64,000 nucleotides of DNA, from NCBI GenBank assembly GCA_029260455.1, contig JAJDDF010000009.1:62001-126000 (forward strand). Reading direction: 5' to 3'. The notes beneath the pieces are model-generated. The model was not told the DNA's origin and ran no database searches. It saw only the letters and a program-made list of their open reading frames with translations. Origin of the DNA: Phycisphaerales bacterium. GTDB taxonomy: Bacteria; Planctomycetota; Phycisphaerae; Phycisphaerales; UBA1924. Both the position numbers and the translations under genes were made by a program. Positions 53,364-62,485 of this stretch are shown piece after piece; the stretch's first letter is position 1, and each line of letters opens with the position of its first letter.

Positions 53364-54266
53364 ATGGAGGTTTTCGCAGCGGATGACTTGCGCCTGATCG
53401 GGCATGCAGTCACCATGCTTGGTGGCGCGGTCGTGCGCTCACGCGATGATCTGATCGAAATTCGATTGCGTGATCGCCGTATTGAACTGTCGGCAAAAAC
53501 GATCGGACCGCAACTGCGTATTCTCACGGAATGGCCCGAAATGCCGGGGGTCGCGAGTGTGACCGCGGGGCTTGCGTGCGTGTTGAATGAGCCAATTCCA
53601 GATGCACTTGTGAGTGATATTGATTTCATTCGACCGTGGCTTCGCCCGCAACTGGTGTCACCCGAAGAACTGCGCGGCCCTCGGCGTGCAATGTGCCGGC
53701 GCGAGGCCTTTGGCGCGCTCTTGCTTGCGATCAGCGCCGGGCGCGGCCCGCGTTGTGCCTTGCTCACCACAAAGCATCTAGACGCTTGGGGCCTTACGTT
53801 TGAAGAAGTGTTGATGATCGCAACGGATAACCTTACGAGCGCACTGGTGCCCGCGGGCGTCCATGACATCGAAGGGTCCGCCGGAGTGCTTGCGATCGCG
53901 CACGACATCGAACCGGCGTGCTGCGCATATTTGGTGTTTGACCGCCTGTGTCCCGGGTTCTCACCTGCGCAGGGCGTGGTGTTTGCGGTACCGGATGAGC
54001 AAACCACGCTTGTGTTGCCTGTTGTTGACGGCGGCGGCGCCGAGGGGGTCGCGGGGCTGATCCAGGCAACATTGTCTTGGAGCGCGGACGCGGAATCGAC
54101 GAGCAGCGACATGCTGAGCGATCAGGTCTTCTGGCTCAGAGGTGAGGGCACTATTGAGCGATTGCCCATGACTCAAATCGAGGAACAGGGTGAGCGCCGC
54201 GTGCAACTTGAGGCGAGCGGGCCGATGGGCGAATTGCTTCGGATTCTGGGTGAGGCAACGGAATGA
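53364..54266 (+). CDS. Conserved protein of unknown function, possibly DUF1444-like
   Basis: The ATG at 53364 has AGGA 6 bp upstream and gives 300 aa, soluble with no signal peptide. RCALLTTKHLDAWGLTFEEV and LMIATDNL resemble the YtpQ/DUF1444 family at pattern level. The sequence is otherwise unremarkable and mixed alpha/beta. It lies between uppS (28 bp) and cdsA (36 bp), so is probably cotranscribed, but nothing more ties it to lipid synthesis. Confidence 0.7.
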   Translation: MEVFAADDLRLIGHAVTMLGGAVVRSRDDLIEIRLRDRRIELSAKTIGPQLRILTEWPEMPGVASVTAGLACVLNEPIPDALVSDIDFIRPWLRPQLVSPEELRGPRRAMCRREAFGALLLAISAGRGPRCALLTTKHLDAWGLTFEEVLMIATDNLTSALVPAGVHDIEGSAGVLAIAHDIEPACCAYLVFDRLCPGFSPAQGVVFAVPDEQTTLVLPVVDGGGAEGVAGLIQATLSWSADAESTSSDMLSDQVFWLRGEGTIERLPMTQIEEQGERRVQLEASGPMGELLRILGEATE

Positions 54267-54302
54267 CGTCGCACACCGGGCGAGATCGGTAGGCTCTTAG
54301 GC

Positions 54303-55160
54303 GTGCTGCGACACCGACTGACACTTGGGCCGATCCTGATTGCGATTGTGATCGGTGTGATCTGGCTTGATGAATGGCTGGAAGCCCAATCCGGGTATGC
54401 GTCACTCATCATCTTTCCATGCGTACTCGGAGCGGCCCTGGCAGCGGTGCAGGAAATCGCTCCGATTTTCCGAGCACTCAATACGCGGGCATCGAGGCGA
54501 GTGCTCTCGGCGGCAGCAACGCTCGGTTTGTGTGCTGCAGCCCTCACACCACACGAAATCGCGGGCATCTCGGGCGTCGCGATTGTGTGCAGCGCAGCGG
54601 TTGTCATTCTCATTGGGTCGATCGTGATCTACAGCCGTCAGCAGACCACGGCGGGCGTCACCGCAGGTGCTTCTGCGGCCCTGTTCGTGTTTGTGTATCT
54701 CGGGCTACTTGGTGGATTTCTCGTGGTGCTGCGCAATGCGTATTCCGCGTGGGTGCTCCTTGGCGTCGTCCTTGTGACCAAAAGTTGCGACATCGGTGCC
54801 TATTTCACTGGACGAGCCATCGGGCGCCACAAACTGATCCCATGGCTCAGCCCCGGCAAGACCTGGGAAGGCCTTGTTGGAGGCGTGGCACTCTCCACCG
54901 GGGTCGGTGTTGCGGCCCTGGCAACTGGACACGCGGCAGACCAACTGACCGAATTGAGTCTCATGTCCGGGGCATTGATCGGCGGCGTGCTCGGGGTCGT
55001 CGGGCAGGGGGGCGATCTGGTGGCGAGTGTGCTCAAGCGCGATGCGGGTGTGAAAGATTATTCGTCCGTACTTCCTGGCTTTGGTGGTGTGATGGATGTG
55101 CTGGATTCAGCGCTGCTCACGGCACCTGTGGCCTACTGGATGCTTATTGCATTAACTTGA
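54303..55160 (+). CDS. cdsA: Phosphatidate cytidylyltransferase
   Basis: CdsA makes CDP-diacylglycerol from phosphatidate and CTP in the inner membrane. The 285-aa product has about seven hydrophobic segments and the family motifs KSCDIGAYFTGRAIGRHK, LSPGKTWEGLVGG and the signature GGDLVASVLKRDAGVKDYSS to LPGFGGVMDVLDSALLTAPV. The start is the GTG at 54303, shortly after the preceding stop. Confidence 0.96.
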   Translation: MLRHRLTLGPILIAIVIGVIWLDEWLEAQSGYASLIIFPCVLGAALAAVQEIAPIFRALNTRASRRVLSAAATLGLCAAALTPHEIAGISGVAIVCSAAVVILIGSIVIYSRQQTTAGVTAGASAALFVFVYLGLLGGFLVVLRNAYSAWVLLGVVLVTKSCDIGAYFTGRAIGRHKLIPWLSPGKTWEGLVGGVALSTGVGVAALATGHAADQLTELSLMSGALIGGVLGVVGQGGDLVASVLKRDAGVKDYSSVLPGFGGVMDVLDSALLTAPVAYWMLIALT

Positions 55161-55229
55161 GCCTGCCAGAGGCGCACGAAAGCGATACACTGTTTCTATG
55201 GTGATAGTTGTACGATCGTGGAGGATGGG

Positions 55230-56024
55230 ATGGGTGTGACGAGCAAACTGCTGGCCCTGTATCTTGTGGATCAGCAGCTAGACGGGCTGAAGAGCAGTTT
55301 GCGATCTGCAGAGATGTATCTCAAGGCTCAAGAATTCAAACTGAAGACACTTGAAGAGCAACTTGAGGCGATGTCCACAGAGCTTCATCACCTTGAAGCG
55401 GCGGCCAAAAACGATGAGGTTGAGGCCGACTCGATCGACGAGCGCATCGCCATGTTGCGCGAACGAATGAACAATGCATCGACCAGCAAAGAGCATCAGG
55501 CACTGCTTGTTGAGATCAATACGCTCAAGGCCGACAAAGGCAATGCTGAAGACAGCGGTCTTGAAAGCCTGACCAAACTTGATGAGCTGAAGTTGGAAGT
55601 CACCTCGTTGCGAACACAACAAGAGGAACTGAAAAAAGTTCGCGTTGTCGCCAAGAAAGACCGCGACACGCGCAAGGCCGAGATTGCTGATCGCCTCAGT
55701 GAGCTTGAAGCTGAACGAATAGAGTGCGCAAAGGAAGTGCCCGCGAGCGCTCTTGGCATGTATGAAACGCGCCTGACACTTGGCATAGAAGAAGTGATGT
55801 CTTCTGTTGAACTTTCGGATCGAAGGCGGATGGAATTCACCTGTACACTTTCAAATCAATTGCTGCCGATCGAACTGGTCAACAAGCTGCTCAGGCGTGA
55901 TGACATCGTGACCTGCCCACTCAGTCATGCGATTCTTTACCTGCCGGATGATTTGCGCGAATCACTTGATGCAGATGCGGCTAAGAAACGCAAAAAAGCA
56001 GCCGCAGCGGCCGCCAAAGCCTAA
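55230..56024 (+). CDS. Coiled-coil protein with degenerate C4-type zinc ribbon
   Basis: The ATG at 55230 has GGAGG 5 bp upstream; a GTG at 55218 is an alternative. The 264-aa product is a long coiled coil (residues 10-190) followed by the CT398-type C-terminal region: EFTCTLSNQLLPIELVNKLL and VTCPLSHAILYLPDD. Normally two CXXC pairs bind zinc there. Here each pair keeps only the first Cys. The tail is Lys/Ala-rich. Role in the family is unclear (DNA/RNA or nucleotide binding suggested). Confidence 0.85.
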   Translation: MGVTSKLLALYLVDQQLDGLKSSLRSAEMYLKAQEFKLKTLEEQLEAMSTELHHLEAAAKNDEVEADSIDERIAMLRERMNNASTSKEHQALLVEINTLKADKGNAEDSGLESLTKLDELKLEVTSLRTQQEELKKVRVVAKKDRDTRKAEIADRLSELEAERIECAKEVPASALGMYETRLTLGIEEVMSSVELSDRRRMEFTCTLSNQLLPIELVNKLLRRDDIVTCPLSHAILYLPDDLRESLDADAAKKRKKAAAAAAKA

Positions 56025-56869
56025 CTACTCATCCCCAATACGAATACACCGTCGCACACATATGCCGTCGGCCCGATCAACGTGACCGAACCATCTTGGG
56101 TTGCGCAAACATTCAGCGAACCACCTAGAACCTGAACAGTGACGTCATGATCAATCAGATCAAGTGATGCCAGTAACACAACTGCGGCGCACGCGCCGCT
56201 ACCACACGCCTGCGTCGGCCCGACGCCGCGCTCATGCGAAAGCATGGCAAGCTCCTGTCGGTCACGAACATAGACGAGATGCACATTCATGCCCTGCGGG
56301 AAGGCACCATGATGTTCGAAGCGCGGCCCAAGCTGCGCGAGCAGTGCCTCGGTGGGTGGTGCATCGAGCAAGATCGCCATGTGCGGATTCCCGATATCCG
56401 CGAACCCGGCACGAAATCCATCCAGTGAATAGAAGCCGCAATAGGGCGTGCCGAGGTGTGCGGCATCGACGGGCATGCTCGCAATATCGAGTTCCACAGT
56501 GCCCATATCAAGAGCGACTTGCCCATTGTCGCGCACCTGCGCCCGGATGGTGCGCCCTCCCATGATGATGACCATATCCTGCGGCGCATCGTGGCGCTCG
56601 TGAAGGAATCGCGCTGCACAGCGCAAGCCATTCCCACACATGCCGCCTTCAGAGCCGTCGGCGTTGATGACACGCGCGTGCCATTGTTCATCAATCATCG
56701 AAAGAATGATGATGCCATCGGCGCCGATGCCCGTGCGGCGGTTGCTCATGGCACGCACGATTGAAGTATCCATTGTCAAACGTTCGGGCGAAGTGATCGC
56801 ATCTATCAAGAGATAGTCATTGGCGCAGCCGTGCATCTTCGTAAACGCAATGGCTAATGGCGTGGTCAT
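56021..56869 (-). CDS. dapF: Diaminopimelate epimerase
   Basis: DapF converts LL-DAP to meso-DAP for peptidoglycan and lysine. The 282-aa product has both catalytic Cys: GGMCGNGLRCAARF (Cys78) and TQACGSGACAAV (Cys222), with FTKMHGCANDYLLID and NRRTGIGADGI at the N-terminus and DIGNPHMAILLD in the middle. It overlaps the M48 gene start by 4 bp (ATGA) and the convergent coiled-coil gene by 4 bp at the other end. Confidence 0.97.
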   Translation of the reverse strand: MTTPLAIAFTKMHGCANDYLLIDAITSPERLTMDTSIVRAMSNRRTGIGADGIIILSMIDEQWHARVINADGSEGGMCGNGLRCAARFLHERHDAPQDMVIIMGGRTIRAQVRDNGQVALDMGTVELDIASMPVDAAHLGTPYCGFYSLDGFRAGFADIGNPHMAILLDAPPTEALLAQLGPRFEHHGAFPQGMNVHLVYVRDRQELAMLSHERGVGPTQACGSGACAAVVLLASLDLIDHDVTVQVLGGSLNVCATQDGSVTLIGPTAYVCDGVFVLGMSS

Positions 56870-58302
56870 GACTGGGGCACTGAATACAGCATATCTTGCA
56901 GCATCATTATTGCGTACAACATCAGTCCAACGGCGGTGGCTGCTTTGAGAATGCGCACCGTACGATCAATCGCAAGGTGATTTGCGGGCAAACCCGCGAG
57001 TGCTCGCAAACGATTCTGGCGCATCACAATTGAGCCGTGGCGAAATGAACGTTTGCGGGAGTTCATAGTATTCAGTTGAGCGACGGTGCCCAGCGCCCCT
57101 GCCATCGCAGCGGCGGCTTCTTGCGTAATCATCGGCGCTTCGATGCGCATTTGCCGCGTAGAGGCGGTCCACCCTGAAAGATGTTGCGCAGCGCAGGCAT
57201 CTGCCTGCCATTCAAATCGGCGGCTTACAAAACCAAACCACATCAGAGTAAGAAGCACAGTCGGTGTTGCTGCGAGCAGTCCCATCGAAGCTTCGCCTTG
57301 AACTGTCATGGTGCTTTCGATTCCCCAACTTACACCGGCCCATACCCATGCGGACACTGCGAGCACACTCCCAAGAAGCCAGGGCAGGTGGTTGCGCTGT
57401 GCGTGAGCAAGTTCGTGCGCCATGACGGCCTCAACCTGCGGCAACGGAAGGCGCTCCAGCAAGCCATCGGTAAGCAACACAAAGCGCATCGGGGCAATGA
57501 GACCGATGAGGGCACCATTGATCATGCCGCTGTGCGTGCGCCATACGAGCAAATCGCGGCACCGGATGCGCTGTTCGATGCACATCTCATCGAGGCGGGT
57601 GCGCAAATCACTTTCGCCAAGTGACCGCGTGGCCCAGATGTGGCGCAAGAGCAAAGGCATTGCAAGTACGGCACAAAGTGCACCCGCGAACTGAATTGTC
57701 GCGGTGAGATCCGCACTCCACGCAAATAATTCGGCACTTCGTTCGATGCACTCCGTCCACCCCGCGATGAGTGTGATGGGCACGAGCACAGTCAGGGCGC
57801 GGTGGCGAACCTGATCGATGAGATATCCCGCGCGCGTGGGAATCGTCGTAATCGGGCCCCCCTGATCGAGTTGTCGAATGAGCGTTGCTTCGCGCAGACG
57901 GCGCTCGATGGAGAACCACGCGCCGGAGGTGATCGTCAGAGCAACAAGCGGCGGTGCGAGAATGAACGCTTCATCAAGCAGCACCGGATCACCAAGCACA
58001 TCGCGCACAAGAACCGGGATGCCTAGGTAATACAGTCCCGCGATATGCGCTCCGACGATGCAAAGCCGTACAAGCCGGCCGCCCACTTCTGCCCGGTGGA
58101 CCCAGCAAAAGCGCCCGGTGCGGTCGAGCTTCTTCGAACACACAGATATCCAGAAAATCGAAAACGCAACAAGCACAACAAACGAACCAAGCCAGAGTAT
58201 CGCCGCTGGCAATGCATTAAAAGGTGGCGGCGCGAGCGCATCAGCAAAGCTGTCGTGCATCGACAGCGCAATGAGCAATGCCAGAACGGCACCGTCGATC
58301 AT
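56866..58302 (-). CDS. Membrane-bound M48/M56-type metallopeptidase
   Basis: The 478-aa product has several hydrophobic segments (PAAILWLGSFVVLVAFSIFW, LPWLLGSVLAVSAWVWAGVS). HELAH at 296-300 is the HExxH zinc site, followed by HAQRNH; the third ligand is Glu364 in RRFEWQADACAAQH. It belongs to the HtpX/BlaR1-type gluzincins. Substrate is unknown. It is coupled to dapF downstream. Confidence 0.9.
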   Translation of the reverse strand: MIDGAVLALLIALSMHDSFADALAPPPFNALPAAILWLGSFVVLVAFSIFWISVCSKKLDRTGRFCWVHRAEVGGRLVRLCIVGAHIAGLYYLGIPVLVRDVLGDPVLLDEAFILAPPLVALTITSGAWFSIERRLREATLIRQLDQGGPITTIPTRAGYLIDQVRHRALTVLVPITLIAGWTECIERSAELFAWSADLTATIQFAGALCAVLAMPLLLRHIWATRSLGESDLRTRLDEMCIEQRIRCRDLLVWRTHSGMINGALIGLIAPMRFVLLTDGLLERLPLPQVEAVMAHELAHAQRNHLPWLLGSVLAVSAWVWAGVSWGIESTMTVQGEASMGLLAATPTVLLTLMWFGFVSRRFEWQADACAAQHLSGWTASTRQMRIEAPMITQEAAAAMAGALGTVAQLNTMNSRKRSFRHGSIVMRQNRLRALAGLPANHLAIDRTVRILKAATAVGLMLYAIMMLQDMLYSVPQS

Positions 58303-58326
58303 GACACCCGTGCCTCAAAGAAGCGC

Positions 58327-59784
58327 TCAATCATCGGCGCGCTCGATGGTGCCAAGATCAATCAACTGACCATCCGGGAAATACAGATCAATATTCATAT
58401 GCTCGTTATCGACAAACGTAAAGACGAGTGATGACCGTCCGAGACGACGTGCGGTTTCGTAATCGCCTCCACTTGGCACAGCGAAACTTCTATTGCCAAT
58501 CTTCTGAACGTGGAAGTGGTAATGAAAGAGCGCGAGATCGCCGCGCTTGATCATGTCTTTCGATGCAACGAACTGGCGATCGCCAAAGCGCTCTGTGGGG
58601 CGGGGTGGATAACTGACTGCGCGCCATGAGCCATCGCTTGCCACTTCGATCACGCCGCCATGCTCTGTGGTGCGATCGAGGTGATCGTGATCTGCTTGCT
58701 CGAAAAGGTCGCCGATGACAGCGGGGTTGCGTGTTGCCTCAATGGCAATCGCGGTGACGAAAATATCGAGCCATGGCAGCGCATCAATAACGTGCTCGGT
58801 TGTTCGTCCCCCCAAACCATAGGCGCGTGAGCCCTTCAAGCCTTCAAGAATCACTTCGACGAGCGCTTCACGTGAGAGCACCAGCCAGTCGGCGTGTGCA
58901 GCCTGGGCCCAGGCAAGCACCGGCGCGTGACGCAGCGCGAGGCCTTCGGCGCGTTCACCTGAGACAGCCCCCACTGCGGCGACGAACATTCGGCGCTCAG
59001 CATCTCGCTCCGGTGAAAATAATCGCTGCGCCCAGGCGAGCTGTTCAGAAGTTCGTGGCACGACGTGCAGCTCGCGCCAAGCGCGACCAATGGCAATCGC
59101 AAGCGGATCGCCCGTGGCTTCAAGCTGCGGGGCAGATTGCACAACAAGCTCGCGCGTGCGATGACCATCCGTATCGAGGCGCGACAGCATGGTCCACGCT
59201 GCGGCTCTGGCTTTGTCATCAGTATCTTCAACGCCTGAAAAGATATTGAAGAGAATGGCATTGTGATCCAATTCGGGCCAGAGCGCGGTGAGCGCCACGG
59301 CTTCTGGGCGCTCAAGGTCATCCCAGCCGCGTACTTCGCGTGACCACGAACGTACGAGCGCCGGTGTCATCGTGCGCCACGACCGTTCGGTTGCGATTGT
59401 GCAGACATATTCAAGCACGTGGCGCTGTTGTTCGGTCGGCACCATGAGCGTGAGCATGGTGCGCGTGTCGTTGATCGCAACATCATCGGCGAGCAGTGTG
59501 TCAATCGCTGCGATGCGGACTTCACTGGGCGTCCCCTGATGCCATGACCATGCGAGGCGTTTCAGCGCTGCACGAGCACTCTCGCGCGATGTGGTGCCAT
59601 CGGTCACGGCGCGCTCAAGCGACTGGATCGCCTTCAGACGAACACCGGTGCGGGCAGTGGTATCAGCAAGGGCAGCGTAAGCAGCTTCGGGCGTGCCTTT
59701 GGATACGCCAGCGGCGCCGGAAGATGCACAGGCACCGCCAACACTCAGGATCGCGAGCACAATCATGTATTTCAGGGTTTGCAT
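58327..59784 (-). CDS. Lipoprotein with helical repeats
   Basis: The 485-aa product has a lipoprotein signal with lipobox VGGAC near residue 19 (YMIVLAILSVGGACASSGAA). The first 300 residues are helical with HEAT-like periodicity (RLKAIQSLERAVTDGTTSRE). The C-terminal 100 are beta-rich: GDLALFHYHFHVQKIGNRSF, SSLVFTFVDNEHMNIDLYFP. A second in-frame ATG is at residue 7. It precedes the M48 gene by 24 bp. No function assigned. Confidence 0.82.
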   Translation of the reverse strand: MQTLKYMIVLAILSVGGACASSGAAGVSKGTPEAAYAALADTTARTGVRLKAIQSLERAVTDGTTSRESARAALKRLAWSWHQGTPSEVRIAAIDTLLADDVAINDTRTMLTLMVPTEQQRHVLEYVCTIATERSWRTMTPALVRSWSREVRGWDDLERPEAVALTALWPELDHNAILFNIFSGVEDTDDKARAAAWTMLSRLDTDGHRTRELVVQSAPQLEATGDPLAIAIGRAWRELHVVPRTSEQLAWAQRLFSPERDAERRMFVAAVGAVSGERAEGLALRHAPVLAWAQAAHADWLVLSREALVEVILEGLKGSRAYGLGGRTTEHVIDALPWLDIFVTAIAIEATRNPAVIGDLFEQADHDHLDRTTEHGGVIEVASDGSWRAVSYPPRPTERFGDRQFVASKDMIKRGDLALFHYHFHVQKIGNRSFAVPSGGDYETARRLGRSSLVFTFVDNEHMNIDLYFPDGQLIDLGTIERADD

Positions 59785-59854
59785 GAACTCGTCAGCTTAC
59801 GCGGTTCCGAGGCCCGCGTTCCCAGGGGAAGCATTGCGACTAGACTTCCCCGCC

Positions 59855-60154
59855 ATGGCGCGACCCAAACGACAATCTGCAGAAAACCCCCCAGCGGCGA
59901 AGAGACTCTCGCCCGAGGCTCAGGCAGACATTTTTCGGGAAGTGGCTCGCGTACTGAATGCCGTTCGCCCCATGATTCAGGCGGACGGGGGCGATGTGGA
60001 GCTCGTGGATTTGACCCCGCAGGGGGTGGTGCGTATCCGGTGGATGGGGGCATGCGTGGGGTGTCCATCCTCGGAAATGACCCTGCGAGAGGGCATCGAG
60101 AACAACCTGCGCCAGCATGTGCCTGCGGTGACGGGGGTCGAGGCAGTGGAATAG
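59855..60154 (+). CDS. NifU-like C-terminal domain protein
   Basis: The 99-aa product is a NifU C-terminal/NFU domain: VLNAVRPMIQADGGDVELVD, GVVRIRWMGACVGCPSSEMT (CXXC) and LREGIENNLRQHVPAVTGVE. It likely carries an Fe-S cluster to target proteins. The start at 59855 is chosen because the upstream in-frame stretch has no domain and overlaps the divergent lipoprotein start at 59784. Confidence 0.92.
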   Translation: MARPKRQSAENPPAAKRLSPEAQADIFREVARVLNAVRPMIQADGGDVELVDLTPQGVVRIRWMGACVGCPSSEMTLREGIENNLRQHVPAVTGVEAVE

Positions 60155-60387
60155 CTGCAGCGATGCCCCACGATTTTTCTCCGATACGAGCTTTACAGTA
60201 CGGCGAAGTTATCGGTCATAAACTTACGAAACTCCCCACTTCTGGGATGAATACTTGAATCCAGGGGTTTGTTATTGGAGTAGTGCGTGTACACTGACGC
60301 GCAGTGAACAGCGATGACCGCTGGGCGTTTGGCAGAGCAAGGCGGTGGGCCTTGCACAATTGGATAGCGCTGGACAGGAGGTCCACA

Positions 60388-60621
60388 ATGCTCGTGATCA
60401 CGCGTCGCGAGGGCGAAGAGGTGGTAATTGGTGACCCGGAGAACCCGATCGGGGTTGTTCGCATTGCCAATATCAAAGGTGACCGGGTGCGTATTGCGTT
60501 CGACTTCCCACGAGAAGTCGCTGTGCATCGCCGAGAAGTTGCGGAACAGATCCTGAGTGAGGGTCAGCAGCAACCTGCGGTGGTCGCGAAGATCGCGGGC
60601 GGCAACATCGCCAAAGCCTGA
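60388..60621 (+). CDS. csrA: Carbon storage regulator CsrA
   Basis: CsrA is a homodimeric RNA-binding protein that controls translation and decay of mRNAs carrying GGA motifs. The 77-aa product starts MLVITRREGEEVVIGDPENP and has GVVRIANIKGDRVRIAFDFP and REVAVHRREVAEQIL. The binding strand residues R6-type and the VHRxEV motif are conserved. AGGAGG lies 7 bp before the ATG. It is convergent with rsmA. No fliW is seen in the window. Confidence 0.97.
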   Translation: MLVITRREGEEVVIGDPENPIGVVRIANIKGDRVRIAFDFPREVAVHRREVAEQILSEGQQQPAVVAKIAGGNIAKA

Positions 60622-60652
60622 TTTACACGACACCTCTTTTTGTCCTGCATTT

Positions 60653-61501
60653 TCAAACACAACCTTCATTGAATGTCGTTGTGCGCGCAAGCTGCACAAG
60701 CTGTTCAATGGTCAACTGTTCCGGGCGAGCAGTGGCAGCCACCCCTTCGGGCAGTGTTACATCGCGCCCAAGAATGGCACCAATCTGCTTACGACGTTTG
60801 GTAAAGAGCGTGCGACACAAGGCTGCCAGCGCGGGCAGGTCCTGTGTAAGTGGTTCCCGCCGCGGGGTGATTGCAATCATTTCACTAGCAACTTTCGGGC
60901 GCGGCCAGAAGCACGCTGGTGGCAATTGCGCGATGTGCTTCACATCACACATTGCCTGCACAAGAATGGAAAGCTCGGAATAGTCGCGCGTGTTGTGTTT
61001 TGCCATGATGCGATGGGCCACTTCGCGTTGAATGGTGATGAACTGGCCTAGGCAGTTTTTGTGCGCTGCGAGCAGAACCATGAGCGGCGATGCGGCACCA
61101 TACGGCAAATTGGCAACACACTTGAAAAGTCGGCCCCCCAGAGCGCTGTCGATCTCAGGGCTCAGGGTGTGCTTGTTTTCAAGGCAATCGCCGACGATCA
61201 GCATGAAACGATCTGCGGAGGTTTGTGCATAGCGATCATGCAGGAGATCGGCAAGGCCACTATCCAGTTCGCAGGCAATGACGACTGCGCCGCGATCAAG
61301 GAGCATATCTGTGAGTGCGCCGGTGCCGGGGCCAACTTCGAGCACAAGGTCGCCCGGTTGGATCTCCGCAGCATCAACGAGCCGCTTGAGCAGGTTGTGA
61401 TCGATGAGAAAGTTCTGTCCAAGCGTTTTCCGAGGAGACAGGCCGCGCTGTTCGAGAGTTGCTTTGATCTCTGAGAGAGTCTGCATTGGGCGGCTTACCA
61501 T
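60653..61501 (-). CDS. rsmA: 16S rRNA (adenine1518-N6/adenine1519-N6)-dimethyltransferase
   Basis: RsmA (KsgA) dimethylates two adenosines in helix 45 of 16S rRNA late in 30S assembly. The 282-aa product has KTLGQNFLIDHNLLKRLVDA, EVGPGTGALTD (SAM motif I), CVANLPYGAASPLM (catalytic NLPY) and KVASEMIAITPR. The start at 61501 overlaps the upstream HAD gene stop; ATG 61486 is an alternative. Confidence 0.96.
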   Translation of the reverse strand: MVSRPMQTLSEIKATLEQRGLSPRKTLGQNFLIDHNLLKRLVDAAEIQPGDLVLEVGPGTGALTDMLLDRGAVVIACELDSGLADLLHDRYAQTSADRFMLIVGDCLENKHTLSPEIDSALGGRLFKCVANLPYGAASPLMVLLAAHKNCLGQFITIQREVAHRIMAKHNTRDYSELSILVQAMCDVKHIAQLPPACFWPRPKVASEMIAITPRREPLTQDLPALAALCRTLFTKRRKQIGAILGRDVTLPEGVAATARPEQLTIEQLVQLARTTTFNEGCV

Positions 61502-62445
61502 GTGCCTGAAAGAATATTTTCGATGGCATAGGCAACACCATCGTCATCATTGGAGCGCGTTTCAATGTCCGCGACTTCTTTGACCGGTGCAATCGCGTTC
61601 GCCATCGCGATGCCAAGCCCTGCCCCTTCGATCATGGCAACATCGTTCACTTCATCACCAATCGCACAGATGCGCTGCCGCGGCACACGCTGCTCGAGGG
61701 CCAGGCGATGTATCGCGGTCCATTTGCTCACTGATGGATTGAACAATTCGAGCAGGTGAATCGACTTGTCCTTGCCACCCCGGCGCGTTTCGACGTCAGC
61801 TTCGGTCTCTGTTGCACCCTTGGTGTCGGTCTTGGCTGCACCAACGGCAGCGAAGTGATGAATGGTGGCATCGCGGCCAAAATCTTGATGCACGCGGATA
61901 GACAGTTCTGTCATTGCTTCATGATGGGCTGCAAACCCGACGCGCACGGTGTGTTCCGGGTGGACATCATCGGCGAGCGTGTCGACATAGCGCACTTCGA
62001 CAGGCATGACGGAAAACCACCACTCACTTGGGGGCTCGATGGGACCCGTACGAATCACGAGGTAATCAAAACCGGCGGCATCACGATCTTTGAGCAGAAG
62101 CGGTGCCCGCTTCATCGTGGCAAAAAGATCGCACACACGCTCCACAAGGTCATAGGGCACGGGCCAGCGGTGCATTGTGCTGCCCGTAGCGGCATCGACG
62201 ATCATCGCACCGCCTGAGACGACTATCGGGGCGACCTCGCACCCCGCAGATGGCTTTTGGGCATCGACGGCCTGGATCGCATCCACAGACTCCGGGAAGC
62301 CCCGCCCTGTGCACAGGACGATCTCGAGCCCAGCTCGGCGGGCGTCTTCGAGGGCACTGACATTGGCAGGCGACACCCGCCCCTGAGAATCGAAGAGGGT
62401 GCCATCAATATCGATGGCGAGGATGTCATAGTTGGGGCGGTCCAT
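61495..62445 (-). CDS. HAD-superfamily (Cof-type) phosphatase
   Basis: The start at 62445 (MDRPNYDILAIDIDGTLFDS) is placed at the DxDGT motif; a longer frame upstream is spurious. The 316-aa product has the Cof-like cap, the APIVVSGGAMIVDAATG segment, and CAIGDEVNDVAMIEGAGLGI (motif IV GDxxND) near the end. Such enzymes dephosphorylate sugars or cofactors. The substrate is unknown. It is divergent from the APH-type kinase. Confidence 0.93.
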   Translation of the reverse strand: MDRPNYDILAIDIDGTLFDSQGRVSPANVSALEDARRAGLEIVLCTGRGFPESVDAIQAVDAQKPSAGCEVAPIVVSGGAMIVDAATGSTMHRWPVPYDLVERVCDLFATMKRAPLLLKDRDAAGFDYLVIRTGPIEPPSEWWFSVMPVEVRYVDTLADDVHPEHTVRVGFAAHHEAMTELSIRVHQDFGRDATIHHFAAVGAAKTDTKGATETEADVETRRGGKDKSIHLLELFNPSVSKWTAIHRLALEQRVPRQRICAIGDEVNDVAMIEGAGLGIAMANAIAPVKEVADIETRSNDDDGVAYAIENILSGTW

Positions 62446-62485
62446 ACGCTGAGGGTAGCGTTGTGGGGCCGTAGCATGAGGGCAA

